DNA from: Lingula anatina
Taxonomy: Eukaryota; Brachiopoda; Lingulata; Lingulida; Lingulidae
Direction: 5' to 3'
Length of the DNA stretch: 30,031 bases
NCBI RefSeq assembly: GCF_001039355.2
Contig: NW_019776157.1
Location: forward strand, 686,836 to 716,866
Below, one piece after another: positions 7,401 through 21,687 of this stretch (positions are counted from its first letter, which is position 1; each line of letters starts with the position of its first letter). Under the pieces are notes generated by a model that was given only the letters and a program-made list of their open reading frames with translations, searched no databases and was not told where the DNA came from. The position numbers were made by a program, and so were the translations under genes.

Positions 7401-10400
7401 TAAATTTGTCTTCAAGTTTGTGAAAAATGTTTTCCGTCTTAATAAATTGAGTGCATGAAGATATATTTTATTCAGTGAGTACCGTCCCCCCAATTATTAT
7501 AAGGTGGGTCATGTTACTCCAGATAATTCTATTTATTTAGTCATTCTTATTGCATCGCATTATTCTTACATTTTCTCATGCAAAGATGTCACTTGCAAAT
7601 GAAGATTCTGTTACAATTGAAAAATGATTCATATGTTTACTAGTACCTTCTTTCTTTTTCAAGACATTCCAAATGCTTCACTCACAGATTAATCATTCAA
7701 TTATGAGTAGACATTTGACTATTGTGTACAAAAAATACAAATTCATTCTTTTGGGAGAATAACAAATATTTAGAGTGACATTATTCAACAGGTAAACATA
7801 TGTGGATGTCGGGAATACCACAAAACAAGTGCCAGGGCATACAGGTGAGCGTTCTATTGTGAACGCAAAAAGCAGCCAACCACAAATCCAAGTTTGAACC
7901 AGTGGCAGTGCACATAATCAAAAACGCCAGAACAATAGTAGTCAAAGGCATTGAAATACATTATGTTTTATTATGTTTTATTATGAATACCCACAGTTCA
8001 TAGATACTTCTTGGATAAAAATGAGTGCTGACACCTATTGTGAAAAATTCCAGCAATGTTTGGAATGCAGGGGGGAATACATTGATATACTTTATGTAGC
8101 TGTTATTGCACATTATTTAAGGTAATGTTAGTGTCTGTTTCCCACTAATCGGAGTGTATGACGTCCATACTCAGGATAGTGTTTACGATCTTTCAAAAGG
8201 CTTGGAAAATGAGGATTTTGCCCTTTTTCATACAAGGCTAATTTTTCCATCTTTATCGAAAAACTGAAGATTTAGTGAAAGCAGATTGCAGAAAAGGCCT
8301 ATCACTTCAGTATTAAAATAAATATGGATTGGTGAACACATGTAGGAAATAAAAATGTGTGTACATGAGTCTGTTATTTCCTTTATATGGCATAGTTAAG
8401 CATTTAAAGAATGTAAGGTGATACACCAGTCAAATAATTGGACAATACCATAGTGGATATCAATACTTCTTCATTTCAGATTAAGGCATTTATTACATCA
8501 CCTATCAAGTCACATTCAGATTGGATTTCACTGTAATTTTTTTGGCGCTCATCTTCGAGCTGTAGCTTAGCTCTTTCTGCAGTATTTACCACCAGTCCAC
8601 ACTCCAACACCCCATTTCCATAGATTTTTAGATCAATCTATCCCTGTGGGGAGTCTCAATAGATTACTGTCAGCTTGGGCGGCTTAAGTGTCTGTCCCGC
8701 CTACTGAAAGCTGTTAGGGGGTAATTAACTATGGTGCCCGCTCGGCTGACTACAATTTAGCATGTACCCCCAGGGAGTTATGTCGATCTAAATCTTAATC
8801 TCTAGATCGATCTAAATCTCTGGGAAAGCACCCCAAGTCTGTTCTGTGTGTAATTGTCATTAGCGTGATGGAGCACATTCAGAAAACAGCGAACTAACAG
8901 ATCCGTGGATCAAACATGGTGACCTACTAAAAACGCTTAACACTCTATTCCTGATTAGACACTAAATAGATTCCTTTGGGGGATTGTACAACAAGCATTC
9001 AAACGGGTCGTCCATATTTAATCCGTGGGTCTGCTTATATGCTGTTCTGAATGTGCTCATGGATATATTACTAGTGCCTGTATTTATTAGAAATAAAAAG
9101 GGGCACATGAGGGAGGGGGGCTTTGCTCCCTTTTTTTTAGAGAAAAGGAGGTCAGAGGTGACAGACCAGACAAAGAGAATTTATAATCATTCCGGAAATT
9201 TTTTTTGCAGAACGAAGGCAAGAGCATCTGCAGCCTCTCCTGGGTACCTGTTCCATTAGTCCACCAATAAAAAAGCACTTATGAGGCGTTTGTCTGCAGT
9301 CCTTTAAATCTGACAAATCTAGAATCATGAAATCCTTCTTGTGAACTCGGGTTCTATTCTCCAGAGTTGTTGAGAACATTTTGTTGGCTTAGGACTAAAT
9401 GAGGTACAGCTGAGGTCTCAGCTGTGGGTAGTAGTCTCTGGGGAAAAGGGGTTTGAGTGGAAACTTATTTGTTTGCAAAAGGGCGGAGTTCTAAAAGAAT
9501 CCGAAAAAAACAGGACATGATTCAGTTGTTTCTGCAATTGTTTCATTTGCTTGTTTGTTTGTGTTTGGGCGGAGTTCTGGGAGAATCTTGGAAATTGACC
9601 GTGACTCAGTCTCTTTTTTTTCTCCCAGTATTCATGTCTTACCAGTACTGTAAGAGTTATGCTTTAAGGTGATGAAATGGCCAGAGAAGATGAAATAATT
9701 TGCTGTTCAGTATTTTTTTTATCCAATTATGGGTTGGTACACAATAAGAGACTCAGACAAAATAAAGTACCAGTATTTGCTGTGTTTTATTTGGTGTTCC
9801 AGAATGAAATCCCAATCTTTAATTTATATTCACCTCATACCCAGGCATTTAAACTAGACAAATAGTCATTTTGTACCAATGGAGTACATAAAATCAGAGT
9901 TCTTATTATCATTGCTGAATAACTACCATGCTTTTTTTGTGGAGTTCAAAGAGGAAAGTATGTTTAAGAGGGGGGATGAAAACTTGTGTCAATATTTTCA
10001 GTTGGTGTCGGGTTAAGGGGACAATGTTACAGCTGTGTGAAGAATGCTGCTGCTTCTAGTTTCTAATTTTAGAGCGCATTCACAAGAGCGGATTAACAGA
10101 TCTGCTGATCAAATATGGAGACCCACTAAAAAACTTGCAGCTTTATTTCCGATAAGACACTGAATAGATTCTTTGCTTGAAAAAATAAATTCTACCAACT
10201 TTTGAATTAGTTCTGGGATTTGTAGCCTGTGCATTAGAGTTAGTTCAAAGCTTGCTGTTGTAACCCAATGCTGTTTCTATTCACTATAGTAGGCTTAGTT
10301 TGTAGCCAAAAAAACTAACTTAAGACTTTTTTGTGAAACAGGCCCCTTCAGTGTTGGTAGCCAGTGTATTTTATTATGCTTACATTATTCTGAATTATTT

Positions 10401-13400
10401 ACAGATAGTTTCATATGGCTAATATAATGTGATTGAACCATTAAGTGAACAATGCCTTATGGCTTGCAGTCATTGACTTTTATGCAATATTGATGACTGT
10501 CACTATTGGTTAATGATACGGGTTAAACCTATTTTATTGCTTTACTCAGATGTGATAGCAGTGGATACAACAATGATAACTTTATGAGAACTGTCTTTAA
10601 AAACTTTCTGTCAGCTAAGCTGTGTTGGCTATAAGTACTAGTACTAGTATTTGATATATATTTTGTTCAACTAAATTTGTGTGTCAGTCATTGACTGGTC
10701 TTTTTGTATTGCTTGAAATAGAATGCAGGAGTTTTTTTTCTTGAAAGAGTGTAATGAAAAGACAAAAAATTCATGCACTAAATACGTGACATTGTGTTGG
10801 TTAATTAGTGCAGTTCATAATTAATATGCATATTAGCAGTTTCCAGTTTTAAGCTTGGCTGATTAAATGTACAAATGGTTTGTGATTTAAGCAGTTATTA
10901 GATTTCTCTATACACATTGTTCTTTTTTCAATATGACTCTCTATCCAGCCTCTATCATGTCGTCATCCTACTACCAAATTGCGCCTTGAATGAAGAAACA
11001 CCTGGAAAATGGCACTGGCGGCCATTCAGAAATGCGTAGAATATATGATATCAGACTTGAAAACAGAAATGTTAGTGGCATACCCAGACACATTTCATTA
11101 GCTTTCATTGTACAGAATTGCCGATAAAATGGGATGTTATTGAGGAAAATTATTGCACCTTTGATGCTGGCTGAACAAAAATGTTTGTATTGGGCCATTA
11201 TTTTGTAGATAGATGGGTTTAGTAATGGCCCCATAAAGTATGCTGTCATATTTGCAGGAACATAAGCCTATGTTATGCTTGAATTCCTCAAAGCAAAAGA
11301 GGACACTTAACTGCGTTCCATTGGGTTGTTTTCAGGACATTTCTTTACATGATTGTTATATCTTTACTTTGCTTTGGATAATATTGCATATAGATTACTC
11401 TATGCTGGGGTAGCGCTAACACTCGCCAATTTAGCCAAATGCTAAAGCTGACTTAGATTGGCTAAAGAAAAGGGGCTTGATTTGACATGTTTTAGCCAAA
11501 TTATAACCATTTTGATAACAAATTGACAAAAATGTGGTGATTTGGCTAAGCGAAAAAAATTGCTAGCGCTACCCCAGCTATGTATTACTAGTATGTGATA
11601 GGGTAGTACAATCAATGTTTCTTCTGAAATTATTTTTTTTAGCAAGTTTCTAAAGCACGCATTTTAAACTTGATATATCTATTATCATCATTTTCATTGA
11701 ACAGACACTGTAACTATTTTATGTTCAAGATTTCTGGATATTTTAAATAGAACCTCTCTTTTCTATAACATGACCTTGTTTGGACGAGTGTCACTAAAGT
11801 GGCTGCTACACTGGTCTGTGTTTGGTTAATCATGCCGACAAAATACAGTTGAAAAAAATCCTCATGACTTTGTTATTCTTTACTGAAACCTTCTGTTTAT
11901 GCTTGGGATCACTTTCCCCAAAAACTGCTTCCTATCTTGTTTGGACTTTGAACCCTGTATTTAAAAACACAAGGTGTTAAAAGGTTACTTGTCTGTTAAA
12001 CACAATATGTGGTGTGTATCCTCATTTCATATCATTAAAGAAGTTATAAATGTATCTGTGCACTGAGGTGTACCTTTGGCAAGGTACAGGCTGACCATAT
12101 ACAATATACAAACTTGGGCCAAAATTTTTTTCTAGATTTTATTTCTTCCAAAAAATGGTTTAACTGTGTTATGTATTTGCTAAATGCAACCGGCAGGTTA
12201 AGTCCATTTAGTTAGCCAAGAAAAAAGTGGCCTTCTTCTTCATGAAATAAAATCAGGCCATCGTCCAAATTCTGAAGCTAGTAGATAGGGATTGGAGGGG
12301 GGGGGGTGCAGATAAAAGTTGTTTATGACCTAAATTGAAACTAAAAATGGGGTTCATTAGTAATACAAAGGTGCCATTCAAAAACATGGATCCTTTTTTC
12401 ATCAACTGTAAGCACATTTAGGTCTCCAAAGCGCTTCACTAACAGAAACCCAGGAAATGATACATTTGTAGAACTATGAAGCAGCCGACCTGTCTGTGAA
12501 GATGTCCACCATGATATATGGCTACTGCTGTGAAACCAAGCTGGTGACATCTGCTGAGTATGAGTCTTCACACCATATATAACAGAAAGGTACCCTGAAA
12601 TAATGAGGGGTAACTGGAAACTAACTTTTGTTATCAGCAAAGACCAGATACACTGGAGAAACCAGGCTGACAACGACATCTGCAGAGTGGGTCTCCAATA
12701 TGTCACACCATATATCACAGAAAGGCACCCAGGAAGTGAGGGATAAGTGGGAACTAACTTCTGTTATCTTCATGGAGCAGAAATATCGGAGGAACCAGGC
12801 TGATGACATCTGCATAGAGGGTCTCCAATATGTCATACCATAATTCACAGAAAGGTACCTTGAGAATCAGGGGCCACTGGGATTTGACTTGTGTTATTGG
12901 CAATGAGCGGAGACCCACTGTTCAAATAAGAGTTTCCATTGACCTGTGGTATTCAGGGTATACCCCGGGTACATCAAAGCGCTTTTCATGAAAGGAAATA
13001 TTTTTTGTTATGATTTTTCAAAATGTTTTTTACCAACTCCTTTCAACTAATGTGCACTGAAGGAAAGGGAAGTATGAAAAATTGTTAACTTATTCAACCT
13101 TTTATGATTATAAGTGCTGTTAAGACTTAATTGATATATACAGTAAGATAACGCTTCCTTTTATCTTTTAGTGGGTTGTTGAATGGAAATGACTGTATAT
13201 TTCAAAAGATAACTGCACAATTATATGAAATAGCAAAAATCTGTTACAAATTTAAAATGACTTATAAAATATTCAAGGTACAGTATAAGACCTCGTTCCC
13301 ATATCTAGATCTAGCAGAATCGACCCATCTCCTAGGGGTTTCTTGCTAAATTGCATTTAGTTTAATCAGCTCTGGGGTCTAAAGCTCATAGTTGTAACCT

Positions 13401-15033
13401 CTGAAGCAGTATCAAGTCCACTTAACTACTAGTACATACACTAGTAACTTCTTGTAATTACTGACAAGTTTTATGACACTAATGGAAGTGCTAGCATATC
13501 TTCCCACAAAATATTGGCAGCTTTTATGTCATTAATTAGTTGCAATTACGTGGGCATGGTGGAGCCTGGTTTTACTGTCATTACTTATTGCCTGATGATG
13601 ATGTTTTCATTCATGGAGAAGGTGTGCTGCAATCGCCTAATATTGGCACATCCTCTGCACATGTTATATCATGTAGCATATTCCATACTTTGTCAGGATG
13701 ATATGAAGAGGGGGGTGGGGGGGATGTGGGTTGTAATGCAGTATTATTTATCCTTAAATGCCAAGTTGCAAGCTATCAGGAGTGTACTAGTACAGAGAGG
13801 TGAAAAGAATCACTGTTGTGTCCCGAAAAAATTCTGCTGCAATTGTAAATCAAAATTTGATTTAAATTCTGTGCCATTTCTCAGGTTGGGTCAACGAAAC
13901 AGGAATATGGTCTGATTTTTATTTCATTCACAAAAAGACCCCATTTTAAAATTACTGGCAGTTGATGGTGTATACATGATATGTTTCCAGGACAGTTCTA
14001 AAACACAGGGTGTTTCAAGGATAATTGCCACAGTATGCCTCTTAGTTTTCTGACTGTGGCCCATATTGCTGAATCCCCTGGGTGAAAACTATATGTACTG
14101 TATTGATTTCACAGTAAACTGATTCACTAAGAAGCAGTGCCTCTTGAGATGCAGTTGATAGCTGTCTTTTAATCCTTATATTAATAATATGGGAGGTCTT
14201 TCTCTCTGTCTCTCTCTCATTTTCTTGGTAGGGGAAGGCATCAGTTGCCCTTGAGTTGTACACTTCTTAAGTGAGAGTACTAATGATGTAAATGGGGCTA
14301 GAAGGACTAAAATGTTTTTTTTTTTATTATTTTATTTTTTTTGTGAGAGGGACATAGTGTTTTATTTTTAAATCTGCAGAGGGGTGAGTGTTTAAATGCA
14401 TGGTGGAGTGGAGGGAGGTGGTGTAAAAACATGATGGGGCTAGGAATGTTTAATTGTGTGGCAGGGATGTTTACTAATAGAAACGAGGGAGGAAAGGTGG
14501 TATTTACAAGTAAGCAATTATCATGCAGAATGCAAAGGTCTATGACATTACTAAGTACGCTGTTACAGGTGAGTGTTTAATCAGCTCATGTTTGCCAAAG
14601 AAATGAGCACATGTTTAACAAAATGATCAAATATTTTTCTTTTTTTCATCAGAGTATAATATACCCTATGTTTGTTTCAAAAGAAGGCTTAGAAATTGCA
14701 GAAGTTCTAGCACTGAATGCATTGTGATTATGTAGTTGTCTTTTTTGATAGGTGAATGTCATGCAGGTACATATAAAGGTACTAGATAGTTGTAAATATT
14801 CCTGTCTTGGGTCCAAAGGTCAATACCGAACTGTAACTTATCATCGCCTGCTTAGGTGTTAAATGCTCTGAAGTTTATATATATTAAACTGTCCATGACA
14901 GTGTAGTGACCCATGTAGTGTCCAGTTGAGTCATCTCAAAAGGTATCCTCTTTGACAGGTCAGGGTCTTGGTCATCTTCAAAGGTAGCCTCTTTAGTAGG
15001 GCTTTAGACTTCTAGTTTTATCGGCCTGAGCAC

Positions 15034-15075
<42 letters not shown>

Positions 15076-15154
15076 ACGTGCATGTATGCACACATGGATG
15101 TATGCAGCCAAACACATGATGCACGCACACACACACTTGTCTGTCACTCTGTGA

Positions 15155-15198
<44 letters not shown>

Positions 15199-15823
15199 TG
15201 ATTGTGCCTCATAATATTCTGTTTGCATTATTAGTCATCTACAGCCCGTAGCACAGGGATTTTGGATAAATGAACTGCTTGTACACAATGAGAGAGATCT
15301 TAGATAAATCTCTGCTCTAGGGCATACAGTGCAATTGTTAAAACAGCAGTCAAAAAGATAAAAATATCATATTTGATAAATTGTTTTTGTCCTGTTTTTC
15401 TTTTCTTATAGAAAATTATGATATATAAAATAAGGTATCATTCCTATGTATTCTTATATGTGTACAATAAAAAAAATAGTGCCTTCATTGATGAGTTTCC
15501 ATATTTGTATCTTTTGAAGAGTTGTCCGGATTTTCAAGAGTTGTATCAATATATCACAATGAAAACAGTTTTTATGTCTTCAAAATTGTTCCAAGTGGTT
15601 TTCATGTATCACTCAGCAATATGGATGTCTTTTTCATAGAACAGAGGGTGTAGCTGCAAGTGTGAATGATTACTAGTAGGTTTATGTAGGTGTTTTCACT
15701 ATGATTAATGCATTATAGATTGATTTGTGTTTTAATATTGATTATTTATTTAAAATTAATTATTTGAGAAATTATGGGAGAAGGGATCTAGGCGTATTCA
15801 ACATAAACAAATTGCAAACAGTT

Positions 15824-15892
<69 letters not shown>

Positions 15893-15917
15893 CAAATGCT
15901 ATTGAATCACACACATC

Positions 15918-15953
<36 letters not shown>

Positions 15954-17905
15954 GACCGACAGACAGACACACATACATCTAGTACACAATTATTGTAGTA
16001 CAGTCGCAGATGGATACATTGCCAAAAAAACAAGCTCAGCACTCTCATTCAGATCAAACCATCATCACATATTGCTCCTGCGTGTCATGCAAACCCGTAT
16101 GGGTTTGATTGCCAACTGATAATCGCCCAAACCACATTTTGCTCCCAAGCTACGCCAAGATAGGCCAGCCCCTAATCTACTTACTGGAGATGAAATTGAA
16201 TTTTCTCTTGTGTTTTAGCTGGTGCCATCTTGATGGGAAGCATACATTCATTCCGCCAGTCACAGGAGTTGATGTATCCATATTGTAGTAGTTATTGATT
16301 GTCTGAGGGGAAATGATTCAGAGAATGATCTGTGTTTGTATGTGCTGTGGGGGGAAACAAATAACTTTTTTTTTACACTGCTGTACATATGAAGACCGAT
16401 GAGAAATACAATTGGAAGGCGCTGGGGATAAAGATAGGAGAAATAAAATATATGCCAGCATTTGGTGGTGGTGGGGGGGGGGGGGTATGTCGAAAATTGA
16501 CTTCAAATGCATCTTAAACAGGCCTACCCAACTACCAGACTCGGCACCTAAGGATCCTGAATTAACCTGTATATCGGACCACACTACCTGTTTTCAAGGT
16601 GTGTGTCAGATCGCATTTCGGAGTACTACTAGTTGGGTAGGCCTGTTAAAACAGTGATACAGAAACACACATCACTTACTACTAGTATGCAATTTGAAAA
16701 TAAGGACGCCTTACACGTAGTTATTGTTGTTATACTCAATTGCATGTAACATACAAATCGACTGCTATTAAGTGAACCATACGTCAAGTGGCGATAAGAC
16801 ATGGTGGTCTGTGGTTTTTTGATTGAGAAAAAAGCACTCGCATGGCACTGAGTCCAATCTACTTACCATTTCACAAAAGAGGCAGCCTCTAAGTGCAGAA
16901 CAATTGGATATATTTAATGTATTTGGTGGACTGATTTGTTTTTGTATTGTTTGTACTGATTTGTTTTGAGCGTCCTGTGGTGAAAAAAAAACCCTAGCCA
17001 ATTTTAGTGGCAAGTCACATTTATATCTGTATACTAGTACACTAAATATCTTAAAATGATGAAAAACCTGATACCCATAAACTCATTAATTATATAATTT
17101 GTCTTTTCATTCAACTTTCTTGTCACTTAATGTGTATACATGTAAATGATATGAATGGTGCTGACAGTTTGCCCTTTCCGTGTTCAGGTATTTTTTTCTG
17201 TGACTAGAGTTAAAAACACCCTAATCGCCCATATTTGACTCTCTTGCTCTCACCTTTAAGCTGGTAAATCCCATTTTATACCACCCAGGAGCCGTTGTCT
17301 AACGAAGCACAGGTACCAAGCAGTCTGTCATGGTAATTACCTCCACCTAGGAGTTTGTTTTTACCTGTATCGATTGGATTGTTAGTATTTTTGTCAGCAG
17401 TTTAACTCAAAAAGTTACGAATAGTAATGGGCTTGTTTAGAAGAGATTAGATTTTAGGGGTGATTCATTAATTGATAACTATAATCAAAAGAATTTATTA
17501 ATTTAAAGAAATGATGCTATGATGGCCCTGTTTTAGAGCTATTTTGGCAAAGACTTGCAACTTCCTATTACTCTGCCAGTTGCTTAATTCATACAAAATT
17601 GATGTTTCCAATAGATATTCTCTAAGTAATGTGTTTTTAAACAGTAAATTGTTTTTGTAAAGGCTGAACATTATTTACCCACAAGGCAGGACATTTTGAT
17701 GTTTTGAATATATTCAAGACACATTCAAGACACTCATGTCAGCCTTGAACTGGTATAGGGCAGCTGTGAAACCTCTCAAGGTATGCGAACTTCGTTAACA
17801 GTCTGATGTGGAGGGGGGCTCTTGCTGGTCACGTATTTGTGTAACTTAAAGGTAACTGCATGTCACTGTGGAAATTAACCTCAAACTTCCAATTATCTAT
17901 TTCTG

Positions 17906-17936
<31 letters not shown>

Positions 17937-20467
17937 GTCAATTTTTTGATGGTGTTCCATTTTCACTTGCTTAAAATATGAAAAAAAAATAAATAAACAT
18001 TTTTGTTAAACTTTCTCAGTTTTAAGAACTTTTAAGTGAACATTTTCAGGCTTTACTGTGTTTTTTGAAAACAGAATGGAACAGCATTGCCAGAATATAA
18101 TAAAGACTTCTAATAACTATAATTGTCCAAACTCAGATTCTTTGATTCCATAATAGAAACTTCTTTCTGGAGATTCTAAAAGTACTTCAGATTCAGTTCT
18201 AGTTTGATTCTTTGATTCAGTAAGATCTCTTTCCAGAGGCTGCTGAAAAGTACTCAGGATTCAATTCCAGTATCTCAGTATGTACTTCAGGAAGGAAACT
18301 AACTAATCGAATCAGTCTGGTAACCTTCAGGGGTCGTGGAGGTGATGGTGCATGGAACATTGCACCAGTAGTCTCCGCCTCTGAGAGAATGCGTACTGAT
18401 GTGCCTGCGCCAAGGCTTAGGTCAGCCAGGTCCACTCAACAGTCTTTTCTGCCAATTTTTTTTTCTCGATCCACTTGCCTCTGCTTCTTTTTCCACCTCA
18501 AACAGTAACAGTGAGTCGGAGTGAAATTTTGCAGTGAAGTCAGTCGTTGAAATCCAGCTTGAATTTGGCAAACTAGCCAGCAAACATTCCATGATCTGTT
18601 TTCTAAAAAAACAGGTTTTGGTTGTATTTATAGACCTGTGTATTTTTAGTGTAGGTAGTGACCTGACTTCTGCTTTGTCAGGGCAAATTTGTAAAACAAA
18701 TTTTTAAAGGAAGTCCGAACTGTCATATTGGTGGGTTCTTTTGGTAGGTTACTGCAGTTTTATGTTCGGAAAGTAGCTGTGTATATATTTAAAGACAGGA
18801 ACTTAATGGAATGGTTAGGATGTATCCTTCCTGCCTATCAGACCCTGTTTCCATCCTTCATGTTTGCATTTGCCTTGCACTAACCTCGCTGAAGTATCTT
18901 ACTCAGCATTTCCTCAATCTATACCGTCACGCGGTCATCAAGATGTCTCTGCTCGTGCAAGTCGGGGTCACTTTTACTCTCGCCACCAACAAATAATTTC
19001 CCGTCTTAATGTATTAGAAACTATAAAAACTGTTTGGGGGTTCATGCTTAAATAATCATGATTATGATAATGAAGATGCTAGTTGTATCAACGCAAACAA
19101 CAATAAAAACAATGATAATAGTGAAATAACAATAATAAAGATTATGATGATAATATTATAATAATGTAAATAATATCAATAATCTGTTAATGCTCCGTTG
19201 CTGGTATATGTGCCCAAAACATACATGGAAGCTGCAGGATTCCAGATAGCTACTGGAACGAGTCTTAATGCGAGGGCAAGTGGTTTCTCAGGTGGAAAGG
19301 AAGTTCAAATAAATGAATGCTTTTAGACCTTAACATGAAACCCCTAAGATGATCCCAGCATGAGAAGATATAATTAAGACGATACCACAGGAGGTATATG
19401 ATGGAACAACAAACATGGAGTTAGGCCTCTTTGATAAAGGGACACAGGTTAAAAAGTTACTGTTCTTCTACATTGTCGGCAGAGCAGGTGCTTTGTGAGG
19501 AGATCTTAAATAGGAAAATCACCCTTTTCTGGAAATAAAAAGCAAAACCCATCCTGTTGAAAGGCTGATAATATGATAAGACTTTACCAGAAATTATTTA
19601 ACCTCTTGGTCCATTGGGATGCCAGGATCTTTTTGTCCAAAGCAGAAAAAAAGAGTCCAGTAACTGAACAAATTTTGTAAATTTTGCTTGTGGGGTTTAA
19701 GTTTTGTTGGCATTTGATGCAGATCCTGTGTTAATGTTGTAGACTGCATCTGAGGGCAGAAGAGATTTTGCAGAGGTGGAGAGGGATTCAGAATTGCCCT
19801 CTGGTCTATAAAATTTACATTCCTGGATCTAATTTTTGGTCTGATAGGAAATTGTCTGATTTTAAGACTTCAACTATTTATTTGTCTGAAAAAAGTCAAT
19901 ATCATTTGGGGCAGTTTTTTGCTGATTTTGCAGAAAAAAATTTTTTTTAAATTTGCCTTGAAGTCACTACTTTGGTACTCAAAGTTAAGAGAAAGTCTGT
20001 TTTAGAAATTGACTGAGATATTGCTAAAAACAGTCAGGCATTAAGGGAGGTGAAAAGGCAGTTATTTATCCAAGCAAAAGCCAGCAGAAAGGATATAATT
20101 AATCAGACAGGTAAGTAGACAGGTGTACTAAGCTGCCTAGAGGTGTTTTCTTTCCTCTGGACCAGACAGTTGCTCCCAGGTCTGATGTGTTGTCTGGGAT
20201 CAGGTGTCTTAAAGCTTTTGCCTATCAGCTGTGTCTGGGTGCATTTCTAGTTTACTTGTTACAACCTAAGATGTGTAATCTGAGATCAGCCATGTCTGGG
20301 TGCATTTCTAGTCTACTTGTAAAAACCTAAGGTGTATTGCCTTAGATCAGCTGTGTCTGAATTTATTTCTTGTCAGCTGTAATGTTCATTTTAAGATATA
20401 TGTAGTCTGAGGTCTGAGTCTGAAATTTGATTTGGCAGGAATATTTTTGATAGAGAACCTTAATAAT

Positions 20468-20540
<73 letters not shown>

Positions 20541-21651
20541 AACCCCTCTTGCTTTCAGGTAAATGGTGTAGACACAGGTCTTCTCTCTGTTCATGTACAG
20601 CCATCAGCTGTATCTCTCTCATTGCTCTCACAGGTGTTTGCGAGAAGATTGATTAGATCACAACTACATTTTTGACAGAGACACCGCCTTCTTGCTCCTG
20701 TACAGTGGTGTAGTAGTATATAGTAGTTACGGATCAATTTCTGGAAATGCTTGTTAGACTATGACCACATTTCCAGAGATTAGATCGATCTACTTTAGAT
20801 CGACCTAACTCCCTAGGGGTTCACGCTAAATAGCTGTCAGCCGGGTGGACACGAAAGTTAATTACCCCCTTACAGCTTGTAGTAGGCGGGACGGACATTT
20901 AAGCCGGATTATCTGACAGTAATCTAGTGAGACTCCCCACGGGGATAGATCGATCTAAAAGCTCTGGGAATACAGCCTATGTCTATTTAGTTTGCTAAAA
21001 TTTGAAACTGGACTGTATGAGTTCCAGCATTATGTTATATCAGGATTCAGAATTGAGATATTTTTTAATGGCAAATTTGGATGTTGAAAAATTAAGTAAT
21101 CGTAAACTACACAGAAAAGCAAAGGATTAGGTAATAGAAGCGCAGTCTCCTTATTGCAAGAAAAGAGTTGAGGAAGTTAATTATTACGAAAAAAATGGAA
21201 ATAGTGTATTTATTTTGATGTAAAGAAGTTGGATAGGGTTGCATCAGGCTTCACAATGAACCAAGTAGAAATGAAATTATTTTAGTTCATGTTTCCGAGG
21301 GTCAGATGTCACCTCATTTGTCATGGACCATTACATCCTCTACAACATTCCAACTGTGGTAATAAAACTTGACTCTTGTGGCCTTTGTGGCTTCCACTGC
21401 CGCTATAAAATACTTCTTATTAGGGGAAATACTTCAAACCTATTTACTTTCATGTCATAAGAGGTTTTGGTTTTGTCCAATACCTTTGGTGTCGTTTGCC
21501 ATGTCTAGTTTTCTTTCTTTGGCATTGTTGTTTGTTTTTTTTTTTTACTTTGTAATTTTATTACCTTCTAATTCTTTTTGATTTGTTGTTGTTCATTCAT
21601 GGAAGTGATGATGTCTTTTATGACCCCTCTCTCTCTCTTTCTCTCTGTCTG

Positions 21652-21687
<36 letters not shown>

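Noticed and set aside
8600-8840. Family 1 repeats as structured RNA genes because of strong internal palindromes
   Set aside because: Terminal inverted repeats, several dispersed copies in both orientations and subfamily structure fit a MITE better.
12341-12848. Frames of 125 and 75 codons on the minus strand
   Set aside because: They follow the 130-140-bp tandem repeat; repeated peptide text (YGVTYWRP) reflects DNA duplication, and frames shift between units.
13514-13915. Longest open frame in the intron (133 codons, plus)
   Set aside because: Intron-like composition, no splice context, no recognisable domain; length is compatible with chance in 30 kb.
15004-15228. Open frames over CA/CT microsatellites (also 15798-15989, 20386-20656, 21568-21780)
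   Set aside because: The peptides are translations of dinucleotide repeats (VCVC, RERE, SLSL) and carry no gene evidence.
16075-16115. tRNA-like or SINE-like signal (GGGTTTGATTGCC resembling a B box)
   Set aside because: No matching A box or cloverleaf at the right distance; the local palindrome AAACCC-GTAT-GGGTTT explains the similarity.
16219-16290. Possible exon after TTGTGTTTTAG
   Set aside because: In phase 1 it reaches a stop within 25 codons with no donor; other frames stop sooner.
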